A DNA stretch of 64,000 bases, taken from Melieria omissa. Its lineage: Eukaryota > Arthropoda > Insecta > Diptera > Ulidiidae. Shown in pieces: positions 1 to 11,340 of this stretch. The notes below the pieces were generated by a model. It made no database searches. It had not been told where the DNA came from and saw only the letters and a program-made list of their open reading frames with translations. How positions within the stretch are numbered: position 1 is the stretch's first letter; the number at the start of each line of letters is the position of its first letter. The stretch covers positions 88,835,648 through 88,899,647 of the forward strand of contig OZ020267.1 in NCBI GenBank assembly GCA_963971225.1, given 5' to 3'. A program made the translations under genes and the position numbers.

Positions 1-439
1 ATAGCACTTTAAAAAAAAGCAAAAAAGTTTTCGCAGTCGATTTTCAAACACGTGCCTGTAGCTGTCACAAGCAATACGTATTTACACTTCGGTGTAAGCA
101 CAAAAGCAGAGTCATATCAAAAGACAAACTTGACAGTTGAAACATTGGCGATATGTCAATAAGGGAAAGAAAAAACAGTAGTGGTTCACAACCCAGCCTG
201 GTTCACAACCCAGCCCTCTCCCTTACAAAATTTGAAAAATTTATAAAATCTTGCAACCTAACCCCTTTTATATAAACATCACTTACAGTATTCAGTCGAG
301 CTGAAAGCCCTGGCAGCTATTGCTCCTCTTTCTTAGTTATAGAATTTTATATTTTATAATTAACAATAATAATAAATAAATAAATAGACTGATTCTATTA
401 ACAGCCCAGTCGTCCCTGTGCGGTATATACGTATTGTCG
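1..439. other. Unassigned AT-rich DNA with a short direct repeat
   Basis: No gene is recognised here. The only structure seen is a short tandem direct repeat (GGTTCACAACCCAGCC, twice) at about 183-215 and an AATAAATAAATAAATAG run near 371-388 that could be the A-rich 3' tail of a retroelement. The function is unknown. Confidence 0.3.
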
Positions 440-740
440 TTCTTTCTGAAGAGGCGTCTCGAGGGCATCAGATCCTCTATATCACCTCCTGTCCTTCAAC
501 AGAGACAAGTGACCGATTGCAAGTGCATTCCCCGGTGTGAATCCACTATGCTGTGTGCGCTGATGGTTGCAGCCATTTGCACATTCAATTCCAGCGACAG
601 CATCCCTTATATAACATTCAGTTGGAGTCTTCTGGAGACACCCTGTTATACAGGTATTCGCTAGTCTTTGTAGAGTCTCCCGCTTAGTCACAGTTGTTTT
701 TTTCGTGGTCTTCTTCCACCACTTTATCACTGTCACTCAA
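440..740 (-). pseudogene. Decayed non-LTR retrotransposon fragment (ORF2 3' part)
   Basis: On the minus strand the translation contains the stretch LQRLANTCITGCLQKTPTE. It resembles the segment just after the reverse transcriptase in Loa/I-type LINE ORF2 proteins (pattern VQRLA..CITGA...TPT.A). After that point the homology appears to continue in another frame, so the piece is frameshifted. It is short and not functional. The recognition is from family resemblance only, so the clade is uncertain. Confidence 0.4.
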
Positions 741-1023
741 CTCCTCCAGAAATACCTTCTTTTCCCATCGAAATCAAATAGATTTATTAAAAGAACCTAA
801 GACAGAAAATATAACCATATATAATTTTCTAAAATTTAATCATTCATATAAACAGCCATTTTTAATAACCTAAAATACGTCGATATATCAATTAATGAAT
901 AATAATATAATTTTAACTGTAATTAAAAATAATAAATAAATAAATAAAGTACACTGCACCTTTAAAAAATACAATATTAAGTTTTGCTTTAAAGTTGGTA
1001 AAACTTTAACAAAAACATTTTAA

Positions 1024-1827
1024 TTGATGGACCAAATTTATGGTGATGATCGTTTGTCCCTTGGCAGAGTTCATGAGTGGTACTCGCAATTTAAAAACAA
1101 TTGCCAGGACATAAATGATCCACCGCAGATTCCATCAAAACCTGGCGATAATTCATCATTGAAAATTGGATTTAACCTTCGCTTTAATTGTACCCACCCG
1201 GGTGATCTTTTTCATGATTCATGTTCAACATCTGCCAGAGTAAATACTCTCCAAAATAGAAATGTATTATTTCGACTTACTGAACAAATTTGAAAGTAGT
1301 TTTCAATAACACAAACCAAAAAAAGTAGTTGTGGAAATATTATTAAAGTTGTTTGTTATTTTGTATTCCAAACACCTACACGGGTGATCCCAGGCGCTTC
1401 CGCCACATTTTTGAATACAACTCACATAATTTTTTTTACGTACCTCAGTATGTATTCAATAAACCCTTTGGAAAGAAATCTTCTAATATTTTTCCATAGT
1501 CGCAAAATAAATCTTTAAAGGTAGGCTTTTTTCGAAAAACTGGTCACGATTACAAAAATCTTCGGTAAGGCGAAAGTTAAGCATCTGAAAAACATAACAT
1601 TATCGCATTTCAGCTGAACACTTTCACTATCGAAAGACACCGTCTCATCCATAGACAATTCTGACTGATTTTTGCACTAAAAGTTGAATTTTAACCATCA
1701 ACCTCGTTTTCACCTGATGCGACCTTATAAAAAACAACGAAGGCGTTTTGAGGACGTAGAAGCCATCCAAAAGGCTTGTACCGACATCCTGAAGGACATT
1801 CCAGCCGACGATTTAAAACACTCTTAA
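1024..1827 (+). pseudogene. Mariner transposase remnant (N- and C-terminal pieces)
   Basis: Two separated plus-strand pieces look like the ends of a mariner-family transposase. The first (1024-1140) reads IYGDDRLSLGRVHEWYSQFK, close to the second helix-turn-helix of mariner transposases (YGDDALS..RVFEW..RFK). The second (about 1726-1827) reads RRFEDVEAIQKACTDILKDI, matching the mariner C-terminus (RFEDVEAIQ.AC...LK.IP). The catalytic DD34D region between them is missing or unrecognisable, and several stops are present. No inverted terminal repeats or TA duplication could be fixed. It is an old inactive copy. Confidence 0.6.
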
Positions 1828-2032
1828 ACATGCGTTTAGATCATGCAAATAACTGTACTGAGGAAACTATTTAAAAAAAATCATATTGGTTTCACCAAAA
1901 AATTTTTTATTATTATTTTAAATGTTTTGACCCCGGAACGTACATATATACTATGCATAGTGATTGAACATTTTAAATAATTATAGGCCTTGGGGGGTTC
2001 TGACACCTAAAACCCCTCCCTTGGCTACGCCC

Positions 2033-2604
2033 CTACTCGGAAGCCATTTCGGTCTGAGTACCCAGCTTTCCCGCAGATGCTTCTATAGCGCCAGAGGGCA
2101 TTACCTCTTTCTTAATAGTGCGGTCGACATGAGGTTTCCAGTTCAATTTGCTCTCCAGGATGACCCCTAAGTACTTAACTTCGTTGGAGAAGTTCAGTTT
2201 CTTTCCAAAGATCATGATCTGTCTAAGGTCTATTTTCCTTTTAAGTGAAAAAGGGAATAAATTGTCTTGCTGGATTCACAGACAATTTCTGTCTGATGCA
2301 CCAGTCTTCCACTACTTTCAGCGCTCTCTGAATCAAGTCTGAGACGGTACGCCCATCTTTGCCTCTGACCACGATGACTAAGTCGTCCGCATATGCGATA
2401 ACTTCATATCCGCGCTCCACGAGAGAGCAGATTAATCCATTAACGACTACAGACCATAGCAGGGGAAACAGAACCCCCGCCCCCCCCCCCTTGAGGACAA
2501 CCTCTTGCTGTTTTACTAAAATCCCTATCTCCCGTAAGCTGGACTGACTCTCCCTGATATCCATCTAATGAGGGTGGTACGTACCTGTAGTCCTTCTAGC
2601 GCTG
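2033..2604 (-). pseudogene. LINE reverse transcriptase, palm part with YADD
   Basis: The minus-strand translation contains GVLFPLLWSVVVNGLI followed by VIAYADDLVIVVRGKDGR, the B and C blocks of LINE reverse transcriptase with the catalytic YADD, then EDWCIRQKLSVNPAR. A second frame (2215-2033) continues with EVKYLGVILESKLNWKPHV, the thumb-side block. The catalytic block is visible but a frameshift near 2230 separates it from the rest, and the ORF is truncated at 2033. A 10-base C run (2480-2489) within GGGAGVLF may have shifted the frame upstream. Confidence 0.75.
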
Positions 2605-4751
2605 CACAGTGGCTGATTCTGCCGACGTAGGTTGCAAAAGTCGATTTTGTCATGTTCGATTTGGGGGGAACTGTTATACTTGTCCAATAGATAAATGCTT
2701 GGACCTAAGAAATCCGAAAACATTAACTAAATTGGACAAATAGTTTTGCTTGTAGAGCCCGTCAAAGTTGAGCAATTTTTAGAGTGTGAAATAATATCAG
2801 CAATTTGCACTTTTTCGGCAAAGCTGAAGTTTTAAAATACGGAAAGGAGCAAATTAATTGAAACTTTTTGCACCAGCATCGTAAAAGAAGGTATTTGTAG
2901 TAAATAATTAAATATAGAAAAAAAAGTTGGTTGTTGTTGTTGTCTTTTCATAGGCACTCACTTGAAGCACTGTTTTTATCACTCTTTTTGAACTTTCGAT
3001 AGACTTTCAAAAAAAAGGCCATACTTGCCACGGTTACGTCTTTGGGAAAATTGTACACTAGTCTTCTGTGAGTACTGCCCTGAAGAGATCGGGTGCCCGA
3101 TTTTGCCCGACTGGATTTTACAGCGATTTTTCTGTGGCCACCTCGCGCAATTTTGTGCTTTCGGGTGCGTGCGTTCGAACAAGTTCGTCAAGATTTTGAT
3201 AGTTAATCAATTACACACGATTATAATCGTTACCAGGGCATGCATATTTGGATTTTGGCTTCATTTAAGATATGATACAAGCTTGCAACTCCATATTAAG
3301 CCGACTTTTTTTTTGGCGTATATTGCTGTAAGCTCGATGTAAAGAGTACTTTTGCTGGATGCGCAGTTCGCACGTACGAAAAACAAGTTGGCTTTCATTT
3401 CCGGCAATCAGCTATCATGTATCCTTTGATTTAATGCTTTTGTTTTTAACAAAATATTAACACTGTGTCTGTCATACAATTTTATTTTAATTTGAGCAAA
3501 ACTCAGTCAGTCGCCATTAGTCTTTGAGTTCGACCGCGCCAATGAAACAATTAGTTATTGAAAACAAAAAGCAGACTTATATCTATGTGTACTGTCTAAA
3601 ACCCGCTTATGTGTCTGGGCTGTTCAAAAATCTCACAACGGGTAAAAACCTAAGAACTGCAGGTACCTGCTATTACTAGAAGCTTAGTGCCTGCTATTTG
3701 AATGTAAGTAAAGTTAGTTTCGAATTTAATTTAAACTAAACATCACTTCCACTCCGCCACTGCAACTAAACCGAAGAAGAAGCACAAAAAGGTTTTTAAA
3801 AATTCGAAGCTGTTTGAAATATTTACTATTTCGAAAACAAAGGAGTAGTTCGTTCTGGTTATGTCGAATTGGTTACGTGGAAGGAAGTTTGCCTGTAGCC
3901 AAAACATCTACGTTAAAGAGAAGATATCCAGGACTTATCGCTCTATCAAGTTAAAATGGATTGCGGCAAATCGTACCAAATTCCATTTTGTCCAGAGTAA
4001 TGAGGAGTGGTTAGAAAAAATAATATACTTCGATGCAAGAGATGCATATAGCATAAGCGATGACCAACCATCGACATCAAAGGCGGCAAAAGGAAGGCCG
4101 AAAAAGTCAACCCAGGACTGTGCGTCATTCACTAAAAAAAGGAAGCTTATGGAGGCAACGGGAAAAATAACTGTCACCCACTTTTCAGAAGCTTTGATCA
4201 TAAAATAAAATAAGGATCAGGAGAAAATGAAAGGCGTTATAGTGAAAGCAGTTTTACCAGCAAGCCCGGGTCACATTAAAAGAATAAAAAGCAGTATTCC
4301 CACGCCACCCAATGTGCTACCCATCACATATAGTCCTAATGAAGCTTTAGCATTGTTTTTAAACTTAGGATTGTCAAAAGAAAAATTTAATTTTTTTGTA
4401 TATTTTTCGAATTCTGGTTCTCATTTTGAAAGCAAAATTTATGCACTTTTATCTTTAAATTTGACTCTTTCAGTTTATTTCTTAAATTTCTTATTACTTT
4501 TCATCTTTTTTAATGCATTTTCATTAATTTTGCAACTGAAACTTATCATTGTTGCTCGCATTATTCTTATTTACAGTAAACCGAATTTTGACAAAGTATT
4601 ACGTAGCACCCTGTACCTCGATTGAGTTTATTTTTGAGAATACAATAGCCTGATAAATTTCTAATCAACAGCAAAAAAAATTTTCCAATTATCTCTATTC
4701 GTTCAGGAGTTATTAATTTTGCAACCTGAAATGACAAATTGAGCCACTGTG
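2605..4751 (+). mobile_element. Transib-family DNA transposon with RSS-like ends, TSD CGCTG
   Basis: The element begins CACAGTGGCTGATTC and ends in the complement of CACAGTGGCTCAATTTG. It is flanked by a perfect 5-bp duplication CGCTG (2600-2604 and 4752-4756). A 5-bp GC-rich duplication and CACWRTG ends are hallmarks of Transib, the transposon group related to RAG1, and CACAGTG equals the V(D)J signal heptamer. Both ends also carry AGGTTGCAAAA at the same distance from the heptamer. It is inserted in the minus-strand LINE. It holds only an N-terminal transposase piece, so it is non-autonomous. Confidence 0.85.
3861..4389 (+). pseudogene. Transib transposase N-terminal fragment
   Basis: One frame at 3861-4208 encodes 115 residues with a lysine-rich KGRPKKSTQDCASFTKKRKL segment. 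A second frame from 4227 continues with PITYSPNEALALFLNLGLSK and EKFN. The combination GRPKK...KRRK followed by S.NEALAL....LSKEKYN is a pattern I associate with the N-terminal region of Transib/RAG1-like transposases. The frame is broken near 4208-4227, and the RAG1-like catalytic core (DDE) is absent, since the DNA after 4390 is AT-rich and non-coding. The assignment agrees with the element's ends and duplication. Confidence 0.65.
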
Positions 4752-5599
4752 CGCTGTTTCGATCTCTTCGAAGGTCATGTAGTTAAAAGCCTCTCCTATG
4801 TCCAGGAATCCTACTAGACAGATTTCCTTTTCCATCGGGGACTTTTCTATCTTGCCAACCAGCGCCGACAGGGCCGTTTCCGTAGACCTATCCCTTTGGT
4901 AGGCGTGTTGATTCGTGCTTAAGGGATGCTGAGTAAGGATCTCCTCTCTCAGATATCGGTCAACGACCTTTTCCAAACCTTTCAGCACAAAACACATCAG
5001 GCTTATTGAGATAGATCACGTTAACTGCTCCAGGCTTCTGAAATATACCCAAAGGCTAAGCTACATACGTAGATTTTGATTAAAATAGGCGCTAGTATTG
5101 TCATTCATTTTTGTAAGAGAGCTGGGTAAGTGCCATCTTTTCTTTTAAAAAGAGAAAGATTCCAGTGCCCATTTATCGACTGGTGCATTACATGCACTTT
5201 TGGCAGTTCTCCAGCCTTCCCTACCCAGTACTGCTTGTCAAAGGCACATTTGTGCATATCGCCGACCCCGGGAGGTCGGTATTAGTGAGTAGAAGAAGTG
5301 ATTCCTTTTCGCTTCTTGTGGAGGTTCCATCCCCAGCATTCCAATTGGACAAAATTTTTCCATCGAGAGAATCTTATAAAGCCTGCAACTGGGGGACAGA
5401 TCTAATACGCCCCCACAGAAACGTTTGAAGGATTCCCTTGGCCTTCTGATTTCTTGATTGTATTTGGTGAGAGCCAGGGAGTAGGTCTGACAGCCATTAT
5501 TTCATTTGGCCCTATTGAACAGTTGAGTCTATTAAGCTGATTACGATGCCGACCATGGAGTCTCTTTCCTAAAGGTTTTGGTCTTGAGGGGACACTTCT
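4752..5599 (-). pseudogene. LINE reverse transcriptase N-terminal part and linker
   Basis: The minus-strand translation of 4997-4757 contains FVLKGLEKVVDRYLREEI, then LSTNQHAYQRDRSTETALSA and LVGFLDIGEAF. These are the RT fingers of LINEs (FLLKTLEKLVDR, HPNQHAYQ.GRSTETAL, FLDIEGAFD), with D to G change in the FLDIEGAFD block. Upstream (5080-5560) the frames show DLSPSCRLYKILSMEKFCP and related linker text in shifting frames. The segment stops at 5599, where the gypsy LTR starts. Confidence 0.7.
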
Positions 5600-5962
5600 C
5601 TTCGCGCCGTGCTATAATTCAATGTGGCAACGACGGCCGTGATAATAACTTTTAGTCCAATCTGGCAACGATGGTCGCGATCATCAGGGAAACTTTTAGT
5701 CCACTCGGAAATGAGCGAGAACGATCTGCGCGATGGCCGGACGGGTATAAAAGGCAGCCGGATGCGGCGCAGCGAGTCAGTCTGGTTTTGACAAGTGAAG
5801 TTGCCACACGGAGTAATTAAGCAAATACTTAAGTGTACGAACAGTAAAGTGTAAACTGTGAATAATAAAGTGACTGTTGGTTTTGAATTGGCTGCGTTGG
5901 TATAATTAAAGTTGTTTCATTTTCAAATTGCACAATCCAGTGATACGTAAGTACTCGTAACA
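5600..5962 (+). repeat. 5' LTR of the gypsy element (truncated)
   Basis: It matches the 3' LTR from position 10987 onward with few changes. A TATA box (TATAAAAGG, 5746-5754), a probable start region GAGTCAGTCTGG, and an AATAAAG polyadenylation signal lie in the expected order. Compared with the 3' LTR it has a 10-base insertion (GTACTCGTAA) near its end. It ends CGTAACA before TTTGGTGTCAG. Confidence 0.85.
5746..5754 (+). promoter_or_regulatory. TATA box of the gypsy 5' LTR
   Basis: TATAAAAGG is followed by GCAGCCGG. The same architecture recurs in the 3' LTR, in the solo LTR at 11399-11766 and in the LTRs at 40 kb and 55 kb, which supports a conserved RNA polymerase II promoter. Confidence 0.6.
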
Positions 5963-6031
5963 TTTGGTGTCAGAAGTGGGATTGTGGAAAATTGAAAGTA
6001 AACAAAAAAATAAAATTATAAAAGCACGGAC

Positions 6032-7338
6032 ATGGTTAAACTCGAGCTGCTGAAGGTAGACCAGCTGAAGAAGGAGCTGGCTGCCTGGAATTTGCCGACT
6101 GCTGGCGGAAAGGTGGAGTTGCAGTTGCGCTTGCGAGAAGCATTTGAGGCACGAGGCGTCGATTGGACTGTGCAAGAGTTCGAAGCGCAAGAACTAGAGG
6201 CGTCGGCCAAGGTGGAGGAATCGCCTGCTGGGAAACGGCGACCCAGGAAATATCGGCGCAAGTGGCGGAGCGAATGGAAGTCAAGCTTCAGGAAAACTCT
6301 GCGCGCTTGGAGCAGAAAGTGGAGGAAATCTCAGACAGGATTAATGGGAAAGTCGAGCACTTGGATAAACGAGTCGACGACCTAGATGATTCCCTGAACA
6401 AACGAGTTGGCGACCTGGATGATTCCCTGAACAAACGTGTTGACGATCTTGATGATTCCCTGAACAAACGAGTTGATAGTCTGGAAGATTTGATGAACAG
6501 AAAAATCGACGAGCGGCTTAGGGAGGTACAGCCGCGAGAATGGTTGCCGCCGGTTCCGGAAAGTGTGGCCACCCGAGCAGAAGTGCCTACTTATGATGGG
6601 ACTACGCCGTTCGATACCTTCAAGCTACAATTCGACCTGGCTGCTCTGGAAAATCAGTGGACCGATGTAAGAAAAGGTCGGAGATTGGCGCTGGCTCTTA
6701 AAGGTGCTGCGGCTGAGGTAATAAAATCAGTTCCAGAATGTTTACGAAGTGAGTACGAGACCGTCATAAGGGCGCTGGCAGCCAAATACAGCGACGAGCA
6801 CAACAGAACGCTATATTACTGTGAGCTGAAGAACCGCAGGCAAAGAGCCAACGAGGCGCTGCAGACATATGCAGCAAACATTGAGCGGCTCGTGCAGCTG
6901 TGCTACCCGTCCTTCGGCGCTGAGGATCTCGAGAGGATGAAGATAGAGGCGTTTATTGAAGGTCTTCATGATCCGGAGACACGTCGCAGTGCGTTGATGA
7001 TGGGTAAGCCGACATTTAGGGAGACGGTGACCAGCGCGATGACATATGAGGCGACATGGATTGGGAGCACTCGGTATGCACCAGCAAGAATACGCCAGAT
7101 CCAGCCGGACAACGACATTACGATCCAGGCCATAAGCTCTGAGCCACCGGACAGGCCACGGGTGGTCTCCTCTAAAGTTGTTTGCTGGGTATGTGACAAG
7201 CAGGGCCACATATCACGAGACTGCCGCCAACGAAAGAAGCGTTCCCGTTCTCGATCGCAATCGCCTGAAGCGAGGAATACTGACAATCGAGGCTCAGCCA
7301 ACAAGCGCAGCGCTGAGGACGAGGAGCCGTTAAACTAA
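6032..7338 (+). pseudogene. Gag of the gypsy element: SAP domain, coiled coil, zinc knuckle
   Basis: The protein starts MVKLELLKVDQLKKELAAWN. This N-terminal region fits a SAP domain (a helix-turn-helix DNA-binding module). A shift near 6225-6240, compared with the copy at 55885, deletes most of the segment between SAP and the coiled coil. The rest is read in the frame starting at 6163. Next come 11-residue repeats (DDLDDSLNKRV type), the Gag core (DGTTPFDTFKLQFDLAALE) and a CCHC knuckle CWVCDKQGHISRDC. Gag assembles the RNA-containing particle; the SAP module may aid nuclear or chromatin contact (inference). Confidence 0.85.
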
Positions 7339-7427
7339 AACGGGTCAGCCCAAAGGGGCGTGAGCTGATCCCCACAATCTGCCGCCCCACCATCCTTGTC
7401 TCACAGCTGAAATGACAGCCCAGCAGC

Positions 7428-9311
7428 TTGACAATTGAAGGAAGGATAGATGGAAAGTTGTTCATGTTGATACTGGATACTGGAGCGTCATATTCGATCA
7501 TAAAAAGGAAGCTGCTGAAGAACTGGGAACCGCTGCATGGCATACAGCTGCGGACTGCGACTGGCGAGCGCGCGCCGGTGAGAGGGAAAGTTACAAAAAC
7601 GATTGCTATCGGCACCAGCAGCCTGGATCATGAGTTAATCGTCACGCATATAATGGACGACGTGATTATCGGCGTGGATTTCATGATTAGGCACGGCTTT
7701 ACGCTGGACCTGCAGGAAAATGTGCTGAGATATGCCAACGTTGAATTCCCGCAGCACACCGGCTATGAGCGAAGCGTGGCGGTAAGGAAGGTTGTATCGT
7801 GTCAACACAGGAGGATACCAGCGAATTCTGAGGCGATTGTGTGGGCAAAGGTGAACGAGGACGATGGGACGAGTCGGCTGTGGGTAGTAGAAGCACCGAA
7901 ACAAGGACACGACAACATCATCATCGGACGTACATTAGTGGAGCCTAAAAATGGCAGAATACCAGTCAGAATACTGAACCCCCTGAATGCACCCAGATAT
8001 GTCGGGAAAGATGAGGTAATTGGCGAGTGTAAGGAAGCTGTAGCAGTGGTCAATTGCGAGAGTAGCCCACCTGTAGGTAATAAGAAGAGCGGTTTTAACA
8101 TGGCCGCCATACCGCAGGAGAACCAGTGGAGCAGCGAGTTGACGGCCAAGCAGAAACAGAAGGCGAGGTCACTCCTGCAGCACTATCGGTCAATAGTTGC
8201 GGCAGAAGCAGGCGGAAGAACAGCCATAGTGAAGCACAACATCAACACCGGAAGTGCAAAACCGATTCGCCAACCCCCAAGACGAGTTCCTCTGGCCAAG
8301 AGGGAGGAGGTCACAAATTTGATCGAGAACATGCGGAAAGACAAGGTCATAGAGCCTTCTTCGGGCCCCTGGTGCTGGCCGGTCGTGCTAGTCAAGAAAA
8401 AAGATGGCAGTACCCGGTTTTGTGTGGACTATCGGAAGCTCAATGATGTGACCAAGAAAGACAGTTATCCACTACCTCGGATCGATGACACCCTGGACAC
8501 ACTGTCAGGCACGCAGTGGTTCTCCACACTCGACTTACGCAGCGACTATTGGCAGGTGGAGCTTGCAGACAAGGACAAGGAGAAAACGGCTTTCAGTGTT
8601 GGCGATGGTTTGTGGCAGTTCACCGTCATGCCGTTTGGACTCTGCAACGCACCAGCAACATTCGAGCGGCTAATGGAACGCGTGCTAAAGGGGCTGCATT
8701 GGCGGACGTGTCTGGTGTACCTCGACGACATAATCGTGATGGGTAAAAACTTCGACGACCACCTGGGAAAGCTAAAGGAGGTATTCGAGCGGATACGAGA
8801 AGCCGGGCTTAAACTCAACCCAAAGTGCTCGCTGTTCCAAAAGGAGGTCAAGTATCTGGGCCATACGGTTTTCGCCCGCGGAGTACATACGGATGAAGGC
8901 AAAATCACGGCGGTGAAGGAGTGGCCCCGGCCACGCATTCTACACGAACTCCGCAGTTTCCTGGGCCTGTGCACATACTACCGCCGATTTGTTCCGGGAT
9001 TCGCGAACATAGCCAGCAGCTTGCACAAACTGACGAAAAAGAGCCAAGCTTTCGAGTGGAACGAGGAGCAGGAACAGGCTTTTGCACGTCTGAAGGAAAA
9101 ACTGTGCAGTGCTCCAATTCTGGCCTTCCCCGTGCCTGGGGAGATGTTTGTGCTGGATACAGATGCAAGCGGGAATAGTATTGGCGGTGTGCTATCACAG
9201 ATAATAGACGGCCAGGAACAAGTGATAGCGTACTACAGTAGGGTTCTATCGAAACCGGAACGCAAGTACTGTGTGACACGGAGAGAAGAGTGGCGGTATT
9301 GGACTGCGTAA
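7428..9311 (+). pseudogene. Gypsy Pol: protease, reverse transcriptase, start of RNase H
   Basis: 627 residues. The aspartic protease motif LDTGA is at residues 16-20. The RT core runs from about residue 300 (RFCVDYRKLNDVT, FSTLDLRSDYWQVEL, MPFGLCNAPATF) to the catalytic VYLDD at about 430-434, then FLGLCTYYRRFVPGF and the RNase H start FVLDTDASGNSIGGVL. The frame runs off at WRYWTA, with RNase H continuing in the next ORF, so there is a frameshift at about 9290-9311. The listed start is a TTG. In nature Pol is probably made by frameshifting from Gag, whose stop is 90 bases upstream. Confidence 0.9.
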
Positions 9312-10534
9312 AACACTTCCACAAATATCTGTATGGACAAAGGTTTCGCCTGCGCACAGATCATGCGGCATTGAGATGGCTCCTGAACTTTAAGGATCCT
9401 GAAGGGCAATTGGCGCGGTGGATCGAGCGACTGCAGAGCTACGACTACACGATAGAGCATCGCAAGGGCAGTAGCCATGGAAATGCCGATGCCTTGTCAT
9501 GCCGTCCGTGCAAAGTCGAATGCAGGCCATGCTCGCGAGCCGAAAGCAGAGAACAGATAGTGGACGCCCGGTTGGTAAGTGTTATGCCAGAGGAAGAGTG
9601 GTCTGCGGAGAGGCAACGAAAGGACCAGCGTGAGGATGCGGATCTTGCAAAAATCATCGAAGGCAAGAAGCAAGGCGCACGTCCAGACTGGCAGGAGGTG
9701 GCCGGTGAAAGCCCAATCGCTAAGGCTTACTGGGCACAGTGGAAAAGACTGCGGCTGAAGGAAGGATGCCTGTACCGCGAATGGGAGAGCGCGGATGGTC
9801 GGACCAGCAACTCCCTAATGGTAGTGCCGAAATGCAGAATCAACGAGGTCATCGAGGCATACCATAACGACTCCAGTGGAGGGCACCTGGGTATCACCAA
9901 AACCGTCGCCAAAATAAAAAGACGATTCTACTGGGTAGGATGTCAGGAGTCTGTAGCCGAGTGGATTAAGAGCTGCGACCGATGTTCAGCCGCGAAAGGG
10001 CCGACAAGGAAATCTCGAGGCAGCATGCAGCAGTACAACGTGGGAGCGCCCTTTGAGCGGATTGCTATGGACGTCGCCTGCCCATTCCCAACTAGCACTC
10101 AAGGCAACAAATATGTGCTGGTGGTAATGGATTACTTCAGCAAATGGCCCGAAGTGTACCCCATCCCTAACCAGGAAGCCACTACGATCTCGGAAAAGCT
10201 GGTAAACAACTGGGTAGCCAGGTTCGGAGTTCCGTTGGAATTGCACTCAGATCAAGGCCGGAATTTCGAGTCTGCGATATTGAAGGAAGTGTGTGAGCTA
10301 CTGGGGATAAAGAGAACTCGTACCACGACTTTGCACCCACAGTCCGACGGCATGGTGGAACGCTTTAACCGGACACTGGAGGAATACCTGCGGAAAGTGG
10401 TAGGCAGGAATCAAAAGGATTGGGACAAGCATATCCCCCTGTTCCTGATGGCGTATAGGTCAGCCCCGCACGACACGACACTCACTCACTCCAGCCCGAG
10501 CAGTGTTTGGCACAGAGTTGCGGTTATCCGCTGA
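9290..10534 (+). pseudogene. Gypsy Pol: end of RNase H and integrase
   Basis: It continues RNase H (FRLRTDHAALRWLLNF, HRKGSSHGNADALS). The integrase zinc domain follows (HNDSSGGHLG...CDRC), then the catalytic core with the three acidic residues in IAMDVACPFP, LHSDQGRNF and GMVERFNRTLEEYL. The frame is lost at SPSSVWHRVAVIR, where the expected text (SP....FG.ELR) is found in the next frame. The integrase inserts the cDNA. All catalytic residues are visible, but two frameshifts in pol inactivate the copy. Confidence 0.9.
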
Positions 10535-10931
10535 CTTGAAGTTCGGGGTAGTCGGCACAACGGGAGGCGCAAAGACGGACTACGTGGTCAATAAGCGGGC
10601 GGAACTGGAGGAAATTCACCAGTTTATAAGGGGCCGCACCAAACTGGTCAGCGATAAGGCGAAAGCCAGATACGATCTACGGGCCAACTCAGCAGGGTTC
10701 CAAGAAGGCGATTTGGTAATGCTCTACAACCCGCAGCGGAGGAAAGGTTTGTCTCCGAAACTTCAAGCGTCATGGGAAGGACCTGACGAAGTCGTGACTA
10801 GGATTAACGACGTGGTATACCGGATTCAACGTTGCAGCAATAGAGGCGCTAAGCTGAAGGTAGTCCATTTGGAGCGTCTGGCGCCTCATCACAGCAGAGC
10901 CTCGGCACTTGTTCGGGACGAACAAGTCTAA
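10503..10931 (+). pseudogene. Gypsy integrase C-terminal domain (GPY/F-type)
   Basis: It resumes the reading after the frameshift with FGTELRLSADLKFG, then the linker and QEGDLVMLYNPQRRKG and SWEGPDEVVTRINDVVYRI. The last block is the GPY/F module of gypsy integrases, with GPD here against GPY in the related copy at 57853-58125. The ORF ends RDEQV shortly before the 3' LTR. There is no env downstream. Confidence 0.85.
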
Positions 10932-10942
10932 GTGGTGGGCAG

Positions 10943-11340
10943 TGTAACGATAAGACAGTCTGTCGCTGTGCAAAGCAACCCTGCCGCTTCGCGCCGTGCT
11001 ATAATTCAATCTGGCAACGACGGCCGTGATAATAAGTTTTAGTCCAATCTGGCAACGATGGTCGCGATCATCAGGGAAACCTTTAGTCCACTCGGGAATG
11101 TGCGAGAACGATCTGCGCGATGGCCGGACGGGTATAAAAGGCAGCCGGATGCGGCGCAGCGAGTCAGTCTGGTTTTGACAAGTGAAGTTGCCACACGGAG
11201 TAATTAAGCAAATACTTAAGTGTACGAACAGTAAAGTGTAAAACTGTGAATAATAAAGTGACTGTTGGTTTTGAATTGGCTGCGTTGGAATAATTAAAGT
11301 TGTTTCATTTTCAAATTGCACAATCCAGTGATACGTAACA
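10943..11340 (+). repeat. 3' LTR of the gypsy element
   Basis: It begins TGTAACGATAAGACAG and ends ACGTAACA (TG...CA). From 10987 it matches the 5' LTR base for base with scattered differences. TATAAAAGG and AATAAAG signals are present. The first 44 bases have no partner in the 5' LTR. Confidence 0.8.

Larger units (their letters stand above)
5600..11340 (+). mobile_element. Ty3/gypsy LTR retrotransposon, nearly full length, no env
   Basis: A 5.7-kb LTR element lies in the LINE. Order: 5' LTR (5600-5962), primer-binding region TTTGGTGTCAGAAGTGGG, Gag with a SAP domain and zinc knuckle, protease, RT, RNase H, integrase, and 3' LTR (10943-11340). There is no env-like ORF. Gag has an internal deletion and frameshift, and pol is frameshifted at about 9290-9311 and 10503-10534, so this copy is inactive. 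The 5' LTR lacks about 44 bases present at the start of the 3' LTR, and no clear TSD is visible. It is the likely autonomous type for the two short derivatives at 40 kb and 55 kb. Confidence 0.9.

Noticed and set aside
9290..10931. An env gene making the gypsy element an infectious-type errantivirus
   Set aside because: The integrase C-terminus ends 11 bases before the 3' LTR. There is no room for, and no trace of, an envelope ORF.
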